Shown piece after piece: positions 44,728 through 56,490 of a stretch of DNA of 64,000 bases. The DNA is taken from NCBI GenBank assembly GCA_026745465.1, contig JACYXH010000001.1, positions 1,364,501 to 1,428,500 of the forward strand. Direction: 5' to 3'. This DNA comes from Lota lota (lineage: Eukaryota; Chordata; Actinopteri; Gadiformes; Lotidae). Numbering within the stretch: position 1 is the stretch's first letter; every line of letters begins with the position of its first letter. The notes under the pieces were generated by a model. It did not search any database and was not told where the DNA came from. It was given only the letters and a program-made list of their open reading frames with translations. A program made the translations under genes and the position numbers.

Positions 44728-47700
44728 AATGGATTTCCGTCCTTGTTTGAGAATTCAGCCGTCGTCATTCGACCTCACCCTCCAGCCTTCGCCTGATGCA
44801 TTGAGGCTGGCCCGAGCCTACCGCACGCGAGGGTCGGCCGGGGCGTGTTGGGTAAAGACGCCTGAGAGAGTGAGGGAGGAGGCGACAGCTCGCGTCCTCC
44901 AAGCCGGAGGAGACCCCGCGTGCTTAGAGCTGGTGCTCAGTGAGAGCGAGCTCCAGTTCGGCCAGTACCGGGGTCAAACCCTCAAGTGGCTGCTGAGCCA
45001 CGACGTGGGCTACGCCTGCAGTCCTCTGGCGTCCCACCAGAAGGAGCGGGAGGGCGGGGACACGTCTGAGTCGCCCCTCACCTGAAACAAAGACGCCCTC
45101 GCCTCCTACGACCGGCTCTTCCCTGAAGTGACGGTGGCCGTCCAGCAGCGTCTGGCGAGACAGGGCGCTTGGTCGGTGCGGGGCATGGACCAGACGTTGG
45201 TGGGGTTCGGGGTGCACGCCAAGGAGACGTTCAGGTCCGTGTACGAGTCGACGAGCGCCACGACTGAAGCGTAAGTATTGCAAGTGATTGCGCGGGCGCA
45301 TCGATGTGACGCAGCGAAGACACAGCGGCTAACGTTTGTGTTATCGTGGCGTAGGCTCATGTTTGTGTTGCGGCGGCTAACGTTTGTGTTGTAGCCATGT
45401 CTGTAGCTACCTGCGGTGGGTGCGGAAGCAGATCGTGAAGGCCGGAGGCCGGTTCCACACCCTGCAGCTGTACTTGGCGGACCGGGACACAGAGGCCGCG
45501 GTAGACAGGACGCAGCCGGGAAAGTTCCTCACCGTAGTTTTACACGCAGCTCACGGGTGTGTGCAGTCTGTATTTTTGCATTTGAAGTCGCCAGGGACGC
45601 CCATCCTGCCGTCACCCCGCCCGGACTGTCAGGCGGGTCCTGGACACGAGAGGCTGGTACTTCATGGGCACGGAGTACCTGGAGTGCTGCTCCTGTAAGA
45701 CAAAGTATGCGGCGTGGGCCCAGTCCATCACGGGCCAGCTGAACCTGGCCCACCAGGAGCGCTTCCCAGCCATCCTGACGTACAAGTAAGCTGAGAGGCT
45801 TTTACGTACCCTTAGATTAAAACACCAAATACATCAGCGACCGAATAAACACCAAAGAAAAAAGTTGTCGGCGTGACCTTTGGTTGCCCCTCCGCTTCTC
45901 TCACCCTACAGGCTGTCGTGCGACAAGACGGTGGTCGGGTTTCTGAGAGAGCGCACCTTAAGCAACAGTGCGTCCTGCCTCCGCGCTACCCTGGTGGAGC
46001 AACACACCAGGGAGTGGATAACAGGGTCCTGCCTCGCCGTGCCGAAAAGGCTTGTGACCTGGCTGCTGTCAGTCTACGTGAGGGACGCCCTCACTCGCCT
46101 CACGGAGACCAAGGCCCGGGTTACGTCCGTCTTTGGGAAGATATTAAAGATGGACTCCACCAAGAAGGTAAGCTTGGATCGACACGATCAAATCCCTCTG
46201 AGCGTGCGACGTGACGGGCCGGGACTCAACGCGTCTCTTGTTTTTCAGATGACGAAGAAGCTGGTGGGCCGCGCCGCCCGTACCGCCGCCTGGGTGACCA
46301 ACGTGGGCAACGAGGACGGGCAGGTCCTCATGTCCGTCCTCACAGACTCAGAGGTGGACGGACTTACGGCCATGACGGCAGGACTGGTACCGAGAGGTTG
46401 GAAAGGCCCCTCGGGTGCTGTATGTGGACCGGGACTGCTGTTCCCTCGCCGGCAAGTGCAAGGTACTGTCGGCGTTTTATTCGAAACCCACTTCCGTTCA
46501 TCCACCGACTGCGGCGGCGGATTCTAAACAAGTATTCCATTTTGGCCTCAGGCCGCCTCCATGTTTGGTGAGTGGGATCAGCTGAAGGTTCGGCTGGACG
46601 TGTGGCACCTGATGCGACGCTTCGCCAGGGGCGTCACCACCGACAGCCACCAGCTCTACGACCTCTTCATGGCGTGGCTGTCCTTCGCCATTTTTGAGTG
46701 GGACAGAAGCGACGTGGAACGCCTGACGGAGGCCAGGCAGGCCGAAGAGGGGATGGAAGCCCGCATCAGCTTGACGGCCAAGGAGCTCGCCCGTCACTGC
46801 CGGCGCTGCACCAGAGGAGCGGTGGAGATGGAGCGCCTCGTCCAGGAGGTGCTCGACTCCTTCGCCGGGTTGACCGACACCATGGGCGTGTCCCTCATCG
46901 ACGAGGCAAGGATGGCACAGATCTGGATAACGGAGCGTCATCACCTCATCTGCATCCAGGACACGCCGGGTGTCCAGCTGTACACCCAGACGGGGGAGTT
47001 GACCAGGGGGGGGGGGGGGGGGGTCAGGCTCCCCGTCTTCCGCTGCGCCAGAGGCTCAACGTCCCTGGAGTCGTTTCGCCTCCACCTGTGCCGCTTCATT
47101 CCAGGTGAGCGTGAAGCGTGAGCGTTGACCTTCTCCTCCGTGCACCCAGGCCTCTCTCTGCCAGCCGCCGCTGCCACCGCCGCCACACCGGAGGGCATGG
47201 AGGAGGACGTAAGCACTCTCAAGTCTGTAGTCGATTATAACGGTGTTTGTGAGGAGCGTCCGTGTGTATTGAAAACGTTTAAGTTGTTTGTCGCAGGAGG
47301 TACGCGGCCCTGACGGTCTCAGCGGCTACCAGCACGTCGTCCGTCTGGCCCATGCCCTGGTGGAGCTGCGCCACATGGCCTTCATCACCCAGAGGCTGGT
47401 GAGGGAGATAGCCGCCCTCTGTCAGAGGCTGTCAGACAGGGACAAGGCGGCGGTCTCATTCTAACCGCGCCACCAGGACTGGCCGGTCCAGGGCCACTTA
47501 AAGGCAAGGCATTCACTTAACGCACAAACGCCCGGCGTGGACAGCGTGACATGGTTAGCATAGCATGTGCATTTAAAATTCAAATAAATTATTTGTGATG
47601 TGAATACAGTCTGTATAGCACAGGATTTCTCTCTCTCTCCCTCTCTCTGTGTGCAGCATCTTCATTGGGCAGGGCTCCGGTGCGGCGCAGACTCCAAAGG

Positions 47701-48147
47701 CCAGTAGGATGGTGGAAGCCATTTTTTTGAGCTGTGCCGAACCCACTGTGAGGGCCGCACCATCGCCGGGGTCATGGTGAACCGCTGGGGGGCTATCAGG
47801 AGGCACTACTGTTGCATACGCGACAATGTGTACAACAGTAGCTCCCTCATGGCAGTCACCCCCATCCAGCTGTTCGAGGTGAACCAGCGCCCTCCTGCTG
47901 TGGTAAGACTCGTGTGTATCAGCATGTCATGCGTTGATTGTGAGAACATTAATATTGGCCAGAAGATGCTGACGATGATCAATATCACTGCATTTATTCC
48001 ATCAGGCACAACGAGAGGAGCGCTGCCATGACGGCGGACACCGTGAGCATCGCTGTGACGGTGCTGGGCACAGCCGATGCCCTGTTCATAGGGCCAACGC
48101 ACTCTGACCAGCCTCTCGCCATCCATCACCACATGGACTCCTCTGGT
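44728..48147 (+). pseudogene. Multi-exon transposase-like fish gene (DUF6729-like?), broken
   Basis: Exons by splice signal: 44,728-45,270, 45,395 to about 45,533, about 45,590-45,785, 45,912-46,167, 46,249-46,462, 46,552-47,104, 47,150-47,208, 47,297-47,464, about 47,656-47,903 and 48,005-48,147. Phases fit where checked. Conserved-looking blocks include DVGYACSPLASHQKEREGGD, VLDTRGWYFMGTEYLECCSC, LKMDSTKK, TAAWVTNVGNEDGQVLMSVL, LYVDRDCC (in a shifted frame) and RLDVWHLMRR. The D...D...DxWH spacing suggests an RNase H-fold DDE-like core (inference). From memory the N-terminus fits DUF6729. Breaks: TGA codon 119 (45,083), a frameshift in exon 5, TAA at 47,462 and a frameshift in exon 9. The segment between exons 6 and 7 seen in the inverted copy is missing here. 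Confidence 0.65.
47006..47023 (+). repeat. G18 run inside exon 6
   Basis: Eighteen consecutive G residues encode a Gly run in the transposase-like gene between LTR and VRLPVFRC. Such a run is unstable and length errors are common, so the frame across it is uncertain. Confidence 0.9.
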
Positions 48148-48589
48148 TAGGCTGCGACTCGCCGAGGGCCCCTGGTTCGATGTGTTGTCTGCCACCGCCT
48201 CAGCTGCAGCTGCCTCAACCACCGCCACCTCAGCCCCCTCTACCGCAGCTCACGGGTAGTGAGCAAATATCAATACACCACGTTCATTTGTAATCATTCA
48301 ATTGAATCCACTTTTGTGGCCGCCTCCGCAGAGCCCTCGGACGCCGAGCTCATCGCATCAATAAAATACATTGCATCAATAAAAACATATTAATGGAATA
48401 ATAAATAGTAAAGGAGAAATAGTTACAGACTATGTTGAAGTACTGGAGGCAGTACATGATTTCAATAAGAATCGATATACAAAAAAAAAAGTTGATAAAG
48501 AAAGTGAAGGAATTGTTTTGAACACACTACAGGCCAAGCTATCTGAAGAGGACAAAAACCTTTGTGATGATAAAATGGCAGAAAGTCCG
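48148..48589. other. Junction between the inverted gene copies
   Basis: No recognised gene. It holds AT-rich sequence, an A-run at 48,481-48,490 and the plus-strand phrase atgaagagga-like coding-looking text without a family match. Confidence 0.35.
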
Positions 48590-49555
48590 TCCCCCTCCGA
48601 GTCTGTGAGGACGCACATGAGGACCTGCCCGTGCTCGTTGCCCACGTTGGTCACCCAGGCGGCGGTACCGGGTGGCGCGGCCCGCAAGCTTCTTTGTCAT
48701 CTGAAAAACTGTCTGACAGCCTCTGCCAGAGGGCGGCTATCTTCCTCACCTGCCTCTGGGGGATGACGGCCGTGTGGCGCACCTCCACCAGGGCATGGGC
48801 CAGACGGACGACGTGCTGGTAGCCACTGAGACCGTCAGGGTCTGTCGTACCTCCTGCGACAAACAAGTTAAACGTTTTCAATACACACAGACTTGAGAGT
48901 GCTTACGTCACATACCACTAAACACACACACGGTAGCCGCTGAGACCGTCAGGGCCGCGTACCTCCTGCGACAAACAAGTTAAACGTTTTCAATACACAC
49001 GGACGCTCACAAACACTGTTATAATTGACAACAGACTTGAGAGTCCTTACGTCCTCCTCCATGCCCTCCGGTGTGGCGGCGGCAGCGGCGGCTGGCAACT
49101 GCATATCTTCCGGCTCCTCTGTGAACCCCTCGTCTCCCTCGTCCTGCTCTTCCTCTACCTCTTCCGTGCCGTCCGGAACATCAGGATCCTCACCAAGGTC
49201 ATCCGGCAGCACGGCGCCCGTCTGGAAGTAGAGGTACTCCACCCCAATCAGCTCCCCTGAGCACAGCGGACATAAACAGAGGGGATGACTTCATTTGGCC
49301 TGTGGAAGCCGGCGGCTGCCAACGCGCTAAAAGAACCAACAGCTTACCTGTGTACTGGCCGGGCTGCGTGTAGTTCTCCACCAGCGTCAGACCCAGGAAC
49401 TATTGGGTGAGCAGGTTGAAGCCGTGCTGCAGCCGGGCGTCGTAGCAGCGCTGTCCTCTGGGCATCCTTCACCGCCGCCCTGGCCCGGTTCTCGTTCCAC
49501 CTGACCAGGCCCTCCAGCAGGTACACCTGGAAGTGGAGGGCGCTGGCGGATGTGC
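48590..49555 (-). pseudogene. Inverted, rearranged partial copy of the transposase-like gene
   Basis: Minus-strand exons: 49,555-49,348 (GTSASALHFQVYLLEGLVRW...), 49,256-49,051 (VEYLYFQTGAVLPDDLGED, an acidic linker, then TPEGMEED), an exon start at about 48,974 that is duplicated, and 48,857 to about 48,710 (LSGYQHVVRLAHALVEVRHT). After LSD the sequence jumps to an earlier exon with its own acceptor (tttttcagATGACAAAGAAG; TAAWVTNVGNEHGQVLMCVL). It contains 3' segments absent from the neighbouring plus-strand gene, so it was not simply copied from it. A frameshift in the first exon and the scrambled exon order make it a pseudogene. Confidence 0.75.
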
Positions 49556-49586
49556 CTGTGACAGGAAAGAGGGGGAAAAATGAGTT

Positions 49587-49589
<3 letters not shown>

Positions 49590-49621
<32 letters not shown>
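49590..49621. repeat. (CA)n microsatellite
   Basis: Sixteen CA units within an intron of the inverted gene copy. Confidence 0.95.
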
Positions 49622-49624
<3 letters not shown>

Positions 49625-49819
49625 ATACATTGTTTACGAGGACAGACCAGCAGAATCATGGTTTACGGGGACACCCCTTTCCCAATGTCCTATCAATGAA
49701 ATAAATATATAAAAAAACTCTGATTTGATCTCAATAAGATAAATCTCACTTCAAAATGCATTGTTAACAATGGGATCATGATCAAATGACACACCTGACA
49801 TGGCAGTTTTATAGGGTCA

Positions 49820-49990
49820 CCTCACGATTAGTGTTTATGAGGACACATTGGTTTACAGGGACTATACACAATACACACAACCAGTTCCTGTATTATGAGG
49901 ACACATGGGTTTACAGAGACTATACACATACACACAACCAGTTCCTGTATTATGAGGACACGTGTTTTACAAGACCAATTCCACATCACA
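49820..49990. repeat. Short tandem repeat, ~57 bp
   Basis: gaggacaca-tgg-tttacag-gactatacac followed by acacacaaccagttcctg recurs three times with decay. Non-coding. Confidence 0.7.
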
Positions 49991-49995
49991 CATGA

Positions 49996-50240
49996 ATGAC
50001 ACTATTATCAGTGCAGATTTTTTAAATAAAATAAAATCCAATGCACTTAGAATAACACATGCTTAACATTAAATAACAAACACAAACTGTGTCAAACCTG
50101 CATAGGAAACTAACAATATCCAACATGTAAGGCACTTCATCAATGTTAATGGTCTCTGCTCTCCTTCTCCATCATGGAATGGAATGGACAGCATCAAAGA
50201 TAAGTAGAAAATAATTCTGCAATTCAACGATCTTCGACCA
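49996..50240. other. No gene seen
   Basis: AT-rich sequence before the polypyrimidine tract. Confidence 0.45.
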
Positions 50241-50244
50241 CTCA

Positions 50245-50820
50245 GAGCAGCTTCCTGGTTTCTCTCTCCTTTCTCTCTACTTCCTATCTCTGCTCTCCTT
50301 CCTCTATCCTTCCTCTCTGTGCTCTCCTCCCCTCTTTCTTATATCCTTCCTCTCTGCTCATTCCTATCTACTTCCGCTCTCCTCTTTCTGCTCCTTTCTG
50401 TCTACTTCCTCCCTGCTCTCTCCTTCCTCTCTGTGCTCTCCTACCTAGATCCTTCATCTCTTCTCTCCATCTTTCCTCTCTGCTCTTCCATTAAATGTTC
50501 TCCTTCCTCTCTCCTCTGCTCCTTCCTCTCTCTGCTCCTTCCTCTGCTCATTCCTATCTACTTCAGCTCTCCTTTCTACTTCCTCTCTCTGCTCCTTATC
50601 TCCTCTCTCCTTCCTCTCTCTGCACCTTCCTATCTACTTCCTCTCTCCATTCTCTGCTCCTTCCTATCTACTTCCTCTCTCCTTCCCCTCTCTGCTCCTT
50701 CGTATCTACTACCGCTCTCTTTCCTCTCTCTCCTCTCCTTCATCTCTCTTCTCTATTTCCTCTCTCTGCTCTACTTTCATTCTCCTGTCTCCTTCTCTGC
50801 TCTCCTTCCTCCTTTCTTTT
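50245..50820. repeat. Polypyrimidine (CTCTCTG/CTTCCT) low-complexity tract
   Basis: Nearly 600 bp of C/T-rich sequence built from degenerate ctctctgctccttcctatctacttc units, of the kind that can form triplex (H-DNA). The Leu/Ser-rich open frames on the plus strand are compositional artefacts. Confidence 0.9.
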
Positions 50821-50839
50821 AATTTACATGACATCCCAT

Positions 50840-51066
50840 CTAATGAGCAGTTTTCAGTTTGATTGCTATCCATTTGTTCCGGACAAAGTCTCTTATATTT
50901 TGAATTGTTAGTGTCTCTAAAATCGGTTGCTCTTCCTTTCTGCAGGCCTCACACTCTAATATGGTAGCCAAATGTCCACGTATGATGTGGTCTCTGAAGT
51001 ACTTAATGACCTCTCCAGCAGTTCATGGCTTTTTGTCATAGGCCTTCTTTGTGACTCGGACAGGCT
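50840..51066 (-). pseudogene. Last exon of a SET-family fish gene
   Basis: The exon begins after a cccttag acceptor and ends in a TAG. Its frame contains TAGEVIKYFRDHIIRGHLAT, a CEAC pair, then NIRDFVRNK, a C-terminal domain that I associate with multi-copy fish proteins, including KMT5A-like ones. The position of an expected Trp before TAGEV is TGA, a probable nonsense change. The likely upstream parts lie at 60,786-60,860 and 61,285-61,423, now separated from it by the Tc1 and hAT insertions. Confidence 0.5.
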
Positions 51067-51079
51067 CTAAGGGAAACAT

Positions 51080-51645
51080 GATATCAAAATGTGTTAATAA
51101 GGTAGTTAAACCCAAAAAGAATGAAAAAGAAAAAACAATCGCCAAACACACGGCTGTTGTTTTTTGTTGTCCCATAGTGCTTATTTACAATCCTAATACA
51201 TGCAATGCATGATTAAACAAAAACTTCAAAGATACAGACTATGTGGATGATAACTTGAGGAATGTAAATAGTTATTTCTATCTGTCTTTTTGAGATTGTT
51301 TCAGCATGCACAATCCATTTACATTTAGACATAAAACACCTGTAGAAATGTTACAGAAATTATATGCTTTTCTATTGTAATATCTATTCTACAATGAGAA
51401 AAGCTTAAATATGGAATACAGACATGACAATAATACAATCAAGTATTACAATTACATTCAATGAAATTAACTTTAGGGTATCCTTTCAAATATATTAGCC
51501 AATCGTAGTTCACAAAACCATGTCTTCTAAAATAGCAGTATTGAATCGTGGACGTTAGACAGTATTCACTTGACCATTGTAACAACACTACACAAGCACA
51601 GTTAACTAATTATTGCCCTCTCTTCTTCTGGTTGAGAGTGAGCTA
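51080..51645. other. Intron-like sequence, older segmental duplicate
   Basis: AT-rich. About 51,330-51,500 is similar to 60,920-61,100 (shared ctgtaatatctatt-tacaatgaga and gaatacagacaagacaataatac). Part of a tandem duplication that flanks the transposons. Confidence 0.6.
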
Positions 51646-51879
51646 ATACAGTGGGGGGGAAAGTATTTGATCCCCTGCTGATTTTGTACGTTTGCCCACT
51701 GACAAAGACATGATCAGTCTATAATTTTAATGGTAGGTTTATTTGAACAGTGAGAGACAGAATAACAACAAATATATCCAGAAAAATGCATGTCAAAAAT
51801 GTTATAAATTGATTTGCATTTTAATGAGGGTAATAAGTATTTGACCCCCTCTCAATCAGAAAGACTTCTGGCTCGCAGG

Positions 51880-51972
51880 TGTCTTTTATACAGGTAACGA
51901 GCTGAGATTAGGAGCACACTCTTAAAGGGAGCTTTCCTAATCTGTTTGTTACCTGTATAAAAGACACCTGTC
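51880..51972. other. Internal inverted repeat of the Tc1 element
   Basis: ggtgtcttttatacaggtaac near 51,880 pairs with gttacctgtataaaagacacc near 51,950, giving a 21-bp stem just upstream of the transposase ATG. It is likely a transposase-binding or structural element. Confidence 0.8.
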
Positions 51973-52008
51973 CACAGAAGCAATCAATCAGATTCCAAAC
52001 TCTCCACC

Positions 52009-52977
52009 ATGGCCAAGACCAAACAGCTCTCCAAGGATGTCAGGGACAAGATTGTAGACCTACACAAGGCTGGAATTGGCTACAAGACCATTGCCAAGCA
52101 GCTTGGTGAGAAGGTGACAACAGTTGGTGCGATTATTCACAAATGGAAGAAACACAAAAGAACTGTCAATCTCCCCGGGCTCCATGCAAGATCTAACCTT
52201 GTGGAGTTGCAATGATCATGAGAATGGTGAGGAATCAGCCCAGAACTACACAGGAGGATCTTGTCAATGATCTCAAGGCAGCTGGGACCATAGTCACCAA
52301 GAAAACAAATGGTAAAACTACGCCGTGAAAGACTGAAATCCTGCAGCGCCCGCAAGGTCCTCCTGCTCAAGAAAGCACATATACAGGCCCCTCTGAAGTT
52401 TGCCAATGAACAACTGAATGACTCTGAGGAGAACTGGGTGAAAGTGTTGTGGTCAGATGAGACCAAAATCGAGCTCTTTGGCATCAACTCAACTCGCCGT
52501 GTTTGGAGGAGGAGGAATGCTGCCTATGACCCCAACAACACCATCCTCACCATCAAACATGGAGGTGGAAACATGCTTTGGGGGTGTTTTTCTGCTAAGG
52601 GGACAGGACAACTTCACCGCATCAAAGGGACGATGGACGGCGCCATGTACCATCAAATCTTGGGTGAGAACCTCTTTCCCTCAGCCAGGGCATTGAAAAC
52701 GGGTCTTGGATGGGTATTCCAGCATGACAATGACCCAAAACACACAGCCAAGGCAACAAAGGAGTGGCTCAAGAAGAAGCACATTAAGGTCCTGAAGTGG
52801 CCCAGCCAGTCTCCAGACCTTAATCCCATAGAAAATCTGTGGAGGGAGCTGAAGGTTCGAGTTGTCAAAAGTCAGGCTCGAAACCTTAATGACTTGGAGA
52901 AGATCTGCAAAGAGGAGTGGGACAAAATCCCTCCTGAGATGTGGTGGCCAACTACAAGAAACTTCTTACCTCTGTGA
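52009..52977 (+). pseudogene. Tc1 transposase, frameshifted
   Basis: The ATG at 52,009 gives [20 protein letters not shown] and a paired-type helix-turn-helix (YKTIAKQLG). The frame is lost near 52,170 and again near 52,315. From about 52,312 a 220-codon frame contains the catalytic DD34E residues: D in VLWSDETK, D in HDNDPKHT and E in NPIENLW. A further deletion after PPEM (52,940) alters the C-terminus. All three catalytic residues survive, but no full protein can be made; the element could be moved only by a transposase from elsewhere. Confidence 0.92.
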
Positions 52978-53518
52978 TTGCCAAACAAGGGTTTTGCCAC
53001 CAAGTATAAAGTCATGTTTTGCAGAGGGGTCAAATACTTATTTCCCTCATTAAAATGCAAATCAATTTATAACATTTTTGACATGCGTCTTTTTCTGGAT
53101 ATATTTGTTGTTATTCTGTCTCTCACTGTTCAAATAAACATACCATTAAAATGATAGACGGATCATGTCGTTGTCAGTGGGCAAACGTACAAAATCAGCA
53201 GGAGATCAAATAAAATTTTCTCCTCACTGTAGGTGAAATCAGCTGGTATACTTAGGTTGGAATGATAACATGAATACCTCCATGGCACACATATGGATAC
53301 TACTGCTCTAAACCCATAACTGTATACATTAAAGATGATATAGGTAGTCATGGACTATAGATTACACATAGGCAATATTGTACAGTATGTATAGTCCATT
53401 AAGTCCTAGTCAACTAACCAGTGTCTGAAACCGTAATCAGCTTTACACAAACATAAGTCTGACATACACAGACCATAGTGTTAACTGAATGAAGTCCTCC
53501 TAACCCCAACCATGTACT

Positions 53519-53526
53519 AATACAGT
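53519..53526. repeat. hAT target-site duplication, left
   Basis: aatacagt, identical to 60,595-60,602. Confidence 0.93.
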
Positions 53527-53529
53527 CAG

Positions 53530-54360
53530 GGGCGTAGCAAGCTTTTCAAAAGTGAGGGGGATGGATGTGATTTTTTTATTAACAATAAAAACGATGGATA
53601 CAATGACAGAGGGGTACAAAATGTATAACATACAAGATATAAAAAGTTTCCCATTTAAATGAGTGATACTAGAAAAGTATAAAAACACACTCGGAACTAG
53701 GGCTGCACAATATATCGTTTTTTTTTTATCATCATCACAATATCAACCAGCGCAATAGACACATCGCGAAAGGCTGTGACATATCACTATAGACACAAAA
53801 CAGATTTCTTTTTGTTTTAGTTGAAAGAAAATATGAGTAGAAAACTGCACATTCAAATGTAACGGTCATTCTTTTTTAGTGCTGCCTTTATATTCAATTC
53901 AATGTTCAATTTGTTCAATAAAAGAATGTTAGAAATGATTTATTTTCATTTGTTTTAAATTCAACAAGCAATGTGTTGTATTTTAGCAGAATACTAATAA
54001 TAATGAAAACAGCAGAAATGCAGAACTGAGTCCACTTTAATATCTGTTTATTTATCGCAAGTAACATTGTTATCGCAATATTCAACAACGTTATCGCATA
54101 TCACATATTTTCCTCATATCGTGCAGCACTCGGAACAAACAAAAAAAAAGTCAAAACTCTGTGGTGAAAATACACAACAGTAGACTTGCTAAAGAATCAG
54201 AAATACTTGAATAATCCCAGGGGGAAATTATTTTTGTTACAAACTACAAATATACAAACAAAATATATTAAGAACAAAAACATAAAAATGCAATATATAC
54301 ATATATATTATATGTATACCAACCAACTGACCAATGAACATATGACCAACTACCTCTACC
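53530..54360. other. hAT 3' non-coding region
   Basis: AT-rich sequence between the left terminus and the transposase stop. It includes a segment with atatatcg-type repeats (53,710-54,125: ctgcacaatatatcg, then atatcgtgcagcact in inverted sense), suggesting a further small palindromic insertion. No gene is seen. Confidence 0.45.
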
Positions 54361-56490
54361 TTATTTAAAAGAACCAAAAGTGCTTTTTCTGCCCTCCTTA
54401 CAGGAGACAAACTGTTCAGCAATCTTTTTTCTGTTTACCCTGTCCAGCTTGTCTTTATGTACATTGCACACAGCAACACTGTTGAGGCGGGTTTGGGTCA
54501 TGGTGCTGCGAAGCCATGTTTTCAGCCTCCGGAGGCTGCTGAAACTCCTTTCTGACTCTGCTGATGACACAGGCACAACTAGAAGGAGTCGGGTAACTGT
54601 TTCGACTTGGTCAAAGAGAGCACGGACCTCTGGGGTCATCCCTTGAAGAACAGCAACAATTTCAGTACTAGACTGGAAGCTGTACTTCATTCTGAACAAT
54701 GCAAGCTGAACTTTGAGGATGTCTGGGTTGATTTCTGGGTACTGTTGGACAACACCATGTATCTTTCCAGTTAAGAGAACTTGTTCCAGGTGCCTTAACA
54801 TTTGCATTCCCTCCTGCTCAAATCTTTCTCTAAACTGCATGTCAGCAACATCCAGAACTTTGTAGAATTCAGTCCTGTAGTAGTCAGAAGGGGACACATG
54901 TACATGTGCAGGAGCATTACCTGTGAAGCGCTGAGGTGGGATAGGGACACGAGGATAGGCAATAGGAGTGAGATGGAGTGTCTCACACATCCTTGTTGCT
55001 TTTGTGTAAAGAGCCTGAAAACTCTCTGTGTTTCTCTTTTTCCTGAAACTTTCCTTAACACAGGCAACAGCTGAAAGCATGCCATCTAGGGTCTGTGTTC
55101 TGCTCTGGAGGGACATATTCAAAACCTCCAACTCCCCTGTGATCTCCAAAGCACATACAAGACCAAGGACAACCTTTCCCTGCTGAAATGTCTCATACAG
55201 CCCCTGTGCCTTACTAGCCACATCAGACTCACTCACTGCCATCTCAGCTAAAGCCTTCATTATGCACTCGTACTGGTTTAGCACAGTGCGGATGGCACTA
55301 GTGCGGACTGTCCACCTTGTTGGACACAGAGGTCTTAAAGTGTGACATGGACCCTCACCCTCCTCAGACCTTGAAATTCCCTTAAATATGTCCTTCAGTT
55401 TCCCTGACTGCCCAAACAACACTCCCAACTCATTGACCCAATCCAGAGAATTCCGGATAAATACTGAGGCAGTACAGGACCTCTGTGTGATTAGGTTAAC
55501 ACAGTGGGCAGCACAATGAACATAGGGAGCCAGAGGTTGTATTTTTCTTACAATGGCCTGTGCTCCATTGTATTTGCCAGCCATGTTTGCGGCCCCATCG
55601 TATGCTTGGCCACGCAACCCAGTGATAGGCAAGTTTAGGCGCTGCAAAACATCCATGACGACTTTTGCTAGATTTTCTCCTGTTGTCAAAGAGACCTCAT
55701 AAAGACCAATAAATTCTTCACGAGGGACTAAATCCTTGTCAACATATCTCAAACACACTGCCTCTTGCTCTTTGCCAGACACGTCTCGTGTCCCATCCAT
55801 CATCACAGAGTACTGCAGGTGTGGAAGTGATCTGATGTTTTCAACTATTTCACGTATGATCCCGCTGCTGAATAAAGTCAGGATTTCATTTTGAACCATA
55901 GCTGAAGTGTACACATCCTTTCTACCACCTGTCAACCACTTGGTTAGAGAGGGGTCATCCTCTGACTTGTACTTCAGAACCTGTTCAAAATTTCCCTCAC
56001 CACATTCATGGCCCCTAAAAGGTAAGCCCTGCCTAGCCAACATCTGCACAGCACCAATGATTTTGAGAAGACATCCCCTTGCTTCCTCTTGCTGTTTCAC
56101 ACTCACACTAGATAGCTGAACCTGTACTGATCGATCTTCATAGATGTGCGTTGTCATGGCTGTCTTATGACTATCAGATCTCTCATGCACAGTAAATCGC
56201 TCAAGGGCTTTTTTCCAATTTTTAAACCCAGATGAAATGAATGCTGAATCAGCATTCTTGGCAAGAGGTGATGTCTCTGAGTTAAAGGCTTTGGAGCAGT
56301 AAAAGCACAATACACCCTCAACACCAGGACTCACATGGAGCCATGGGAATTTCTGGTACCACTGAGTTTGAAAACTCAGTATATTTGGCCAAGGACTGTT
56401 TAGCAATTAATTTTGGATCTGGTTGATTGGGCTTACTGAACTGATGGCGAGTAAAAGCACCGTCTGAGTTCTCTGCTCCTCTCTCTACCA
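54361..56490 (-). pseudogene. hAT transposase, main exon (ZMYM1-like/TTF type)
   Basis: A 681-codon open frame. Near the start, CFYC (C34, C37) with H74 and H80 forms a TTF-type zinc finger after FQTQWYQKFPWLHV. Catalytic Asp residues fit VMMDGTRDV (D204) and AYDGAANMAGKYNG (D270). The C-terminal SSAESERSFSSLRRLKTWLR is the hAT dimerisation signature. The full frame has no ATG at its start: an in-frame TAA lies just upstream (56,407-56,409), while the upstream exon sequence (FTRHQFSKPNQPDPKLIAKQ) reads in a different frame. One frameshift at about 56,400 therefore separates the N-terminal part from an otherwise complete catalytic protein. It could alternatively be an unrecognised small intron. 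Confidence 0.88.

Larger units (their letters stand above)
51649..53229 (+). mobile_element. Tc1-like transposon
   Basis: 1,581 bp bounded by TA duplications (51,647-51,648 and 53,230-53,231), with terminal inverted repeats of about 200 bp beginning CAGTGGGGGGGAAAGTATTTG at the left and ending in the matching ...TCCTCACTG at the right. A second internal palindrome (gtgtcttttatacaggtaac and its inverse, 51,880-51,970) precedes the transposase. The type is widespread in fishes. Confidence 0.95.

Noticed and set aside
45083-45085. TGA as selenocysteine in the transposase-like gene
   Set aside because: No SECIS-like hairpin is apparent, the neighbouring exons have other disablements, and no Sec role is known; a nonsense mutation is simpler.
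46245-47222. Minus-strand frames opposite exons 5-7 of the transposase-like gene
   Set aside because: Shadow frames in GC-rich coding sequence; the plus frame has the splice sites and conserved blocks.
50319-50911. Leu/Ser-rich membrane-like proteins of 138-167 codons
   Set aside because: Compositional artefact of the CTCTCTG tract; no start context or splice signals.
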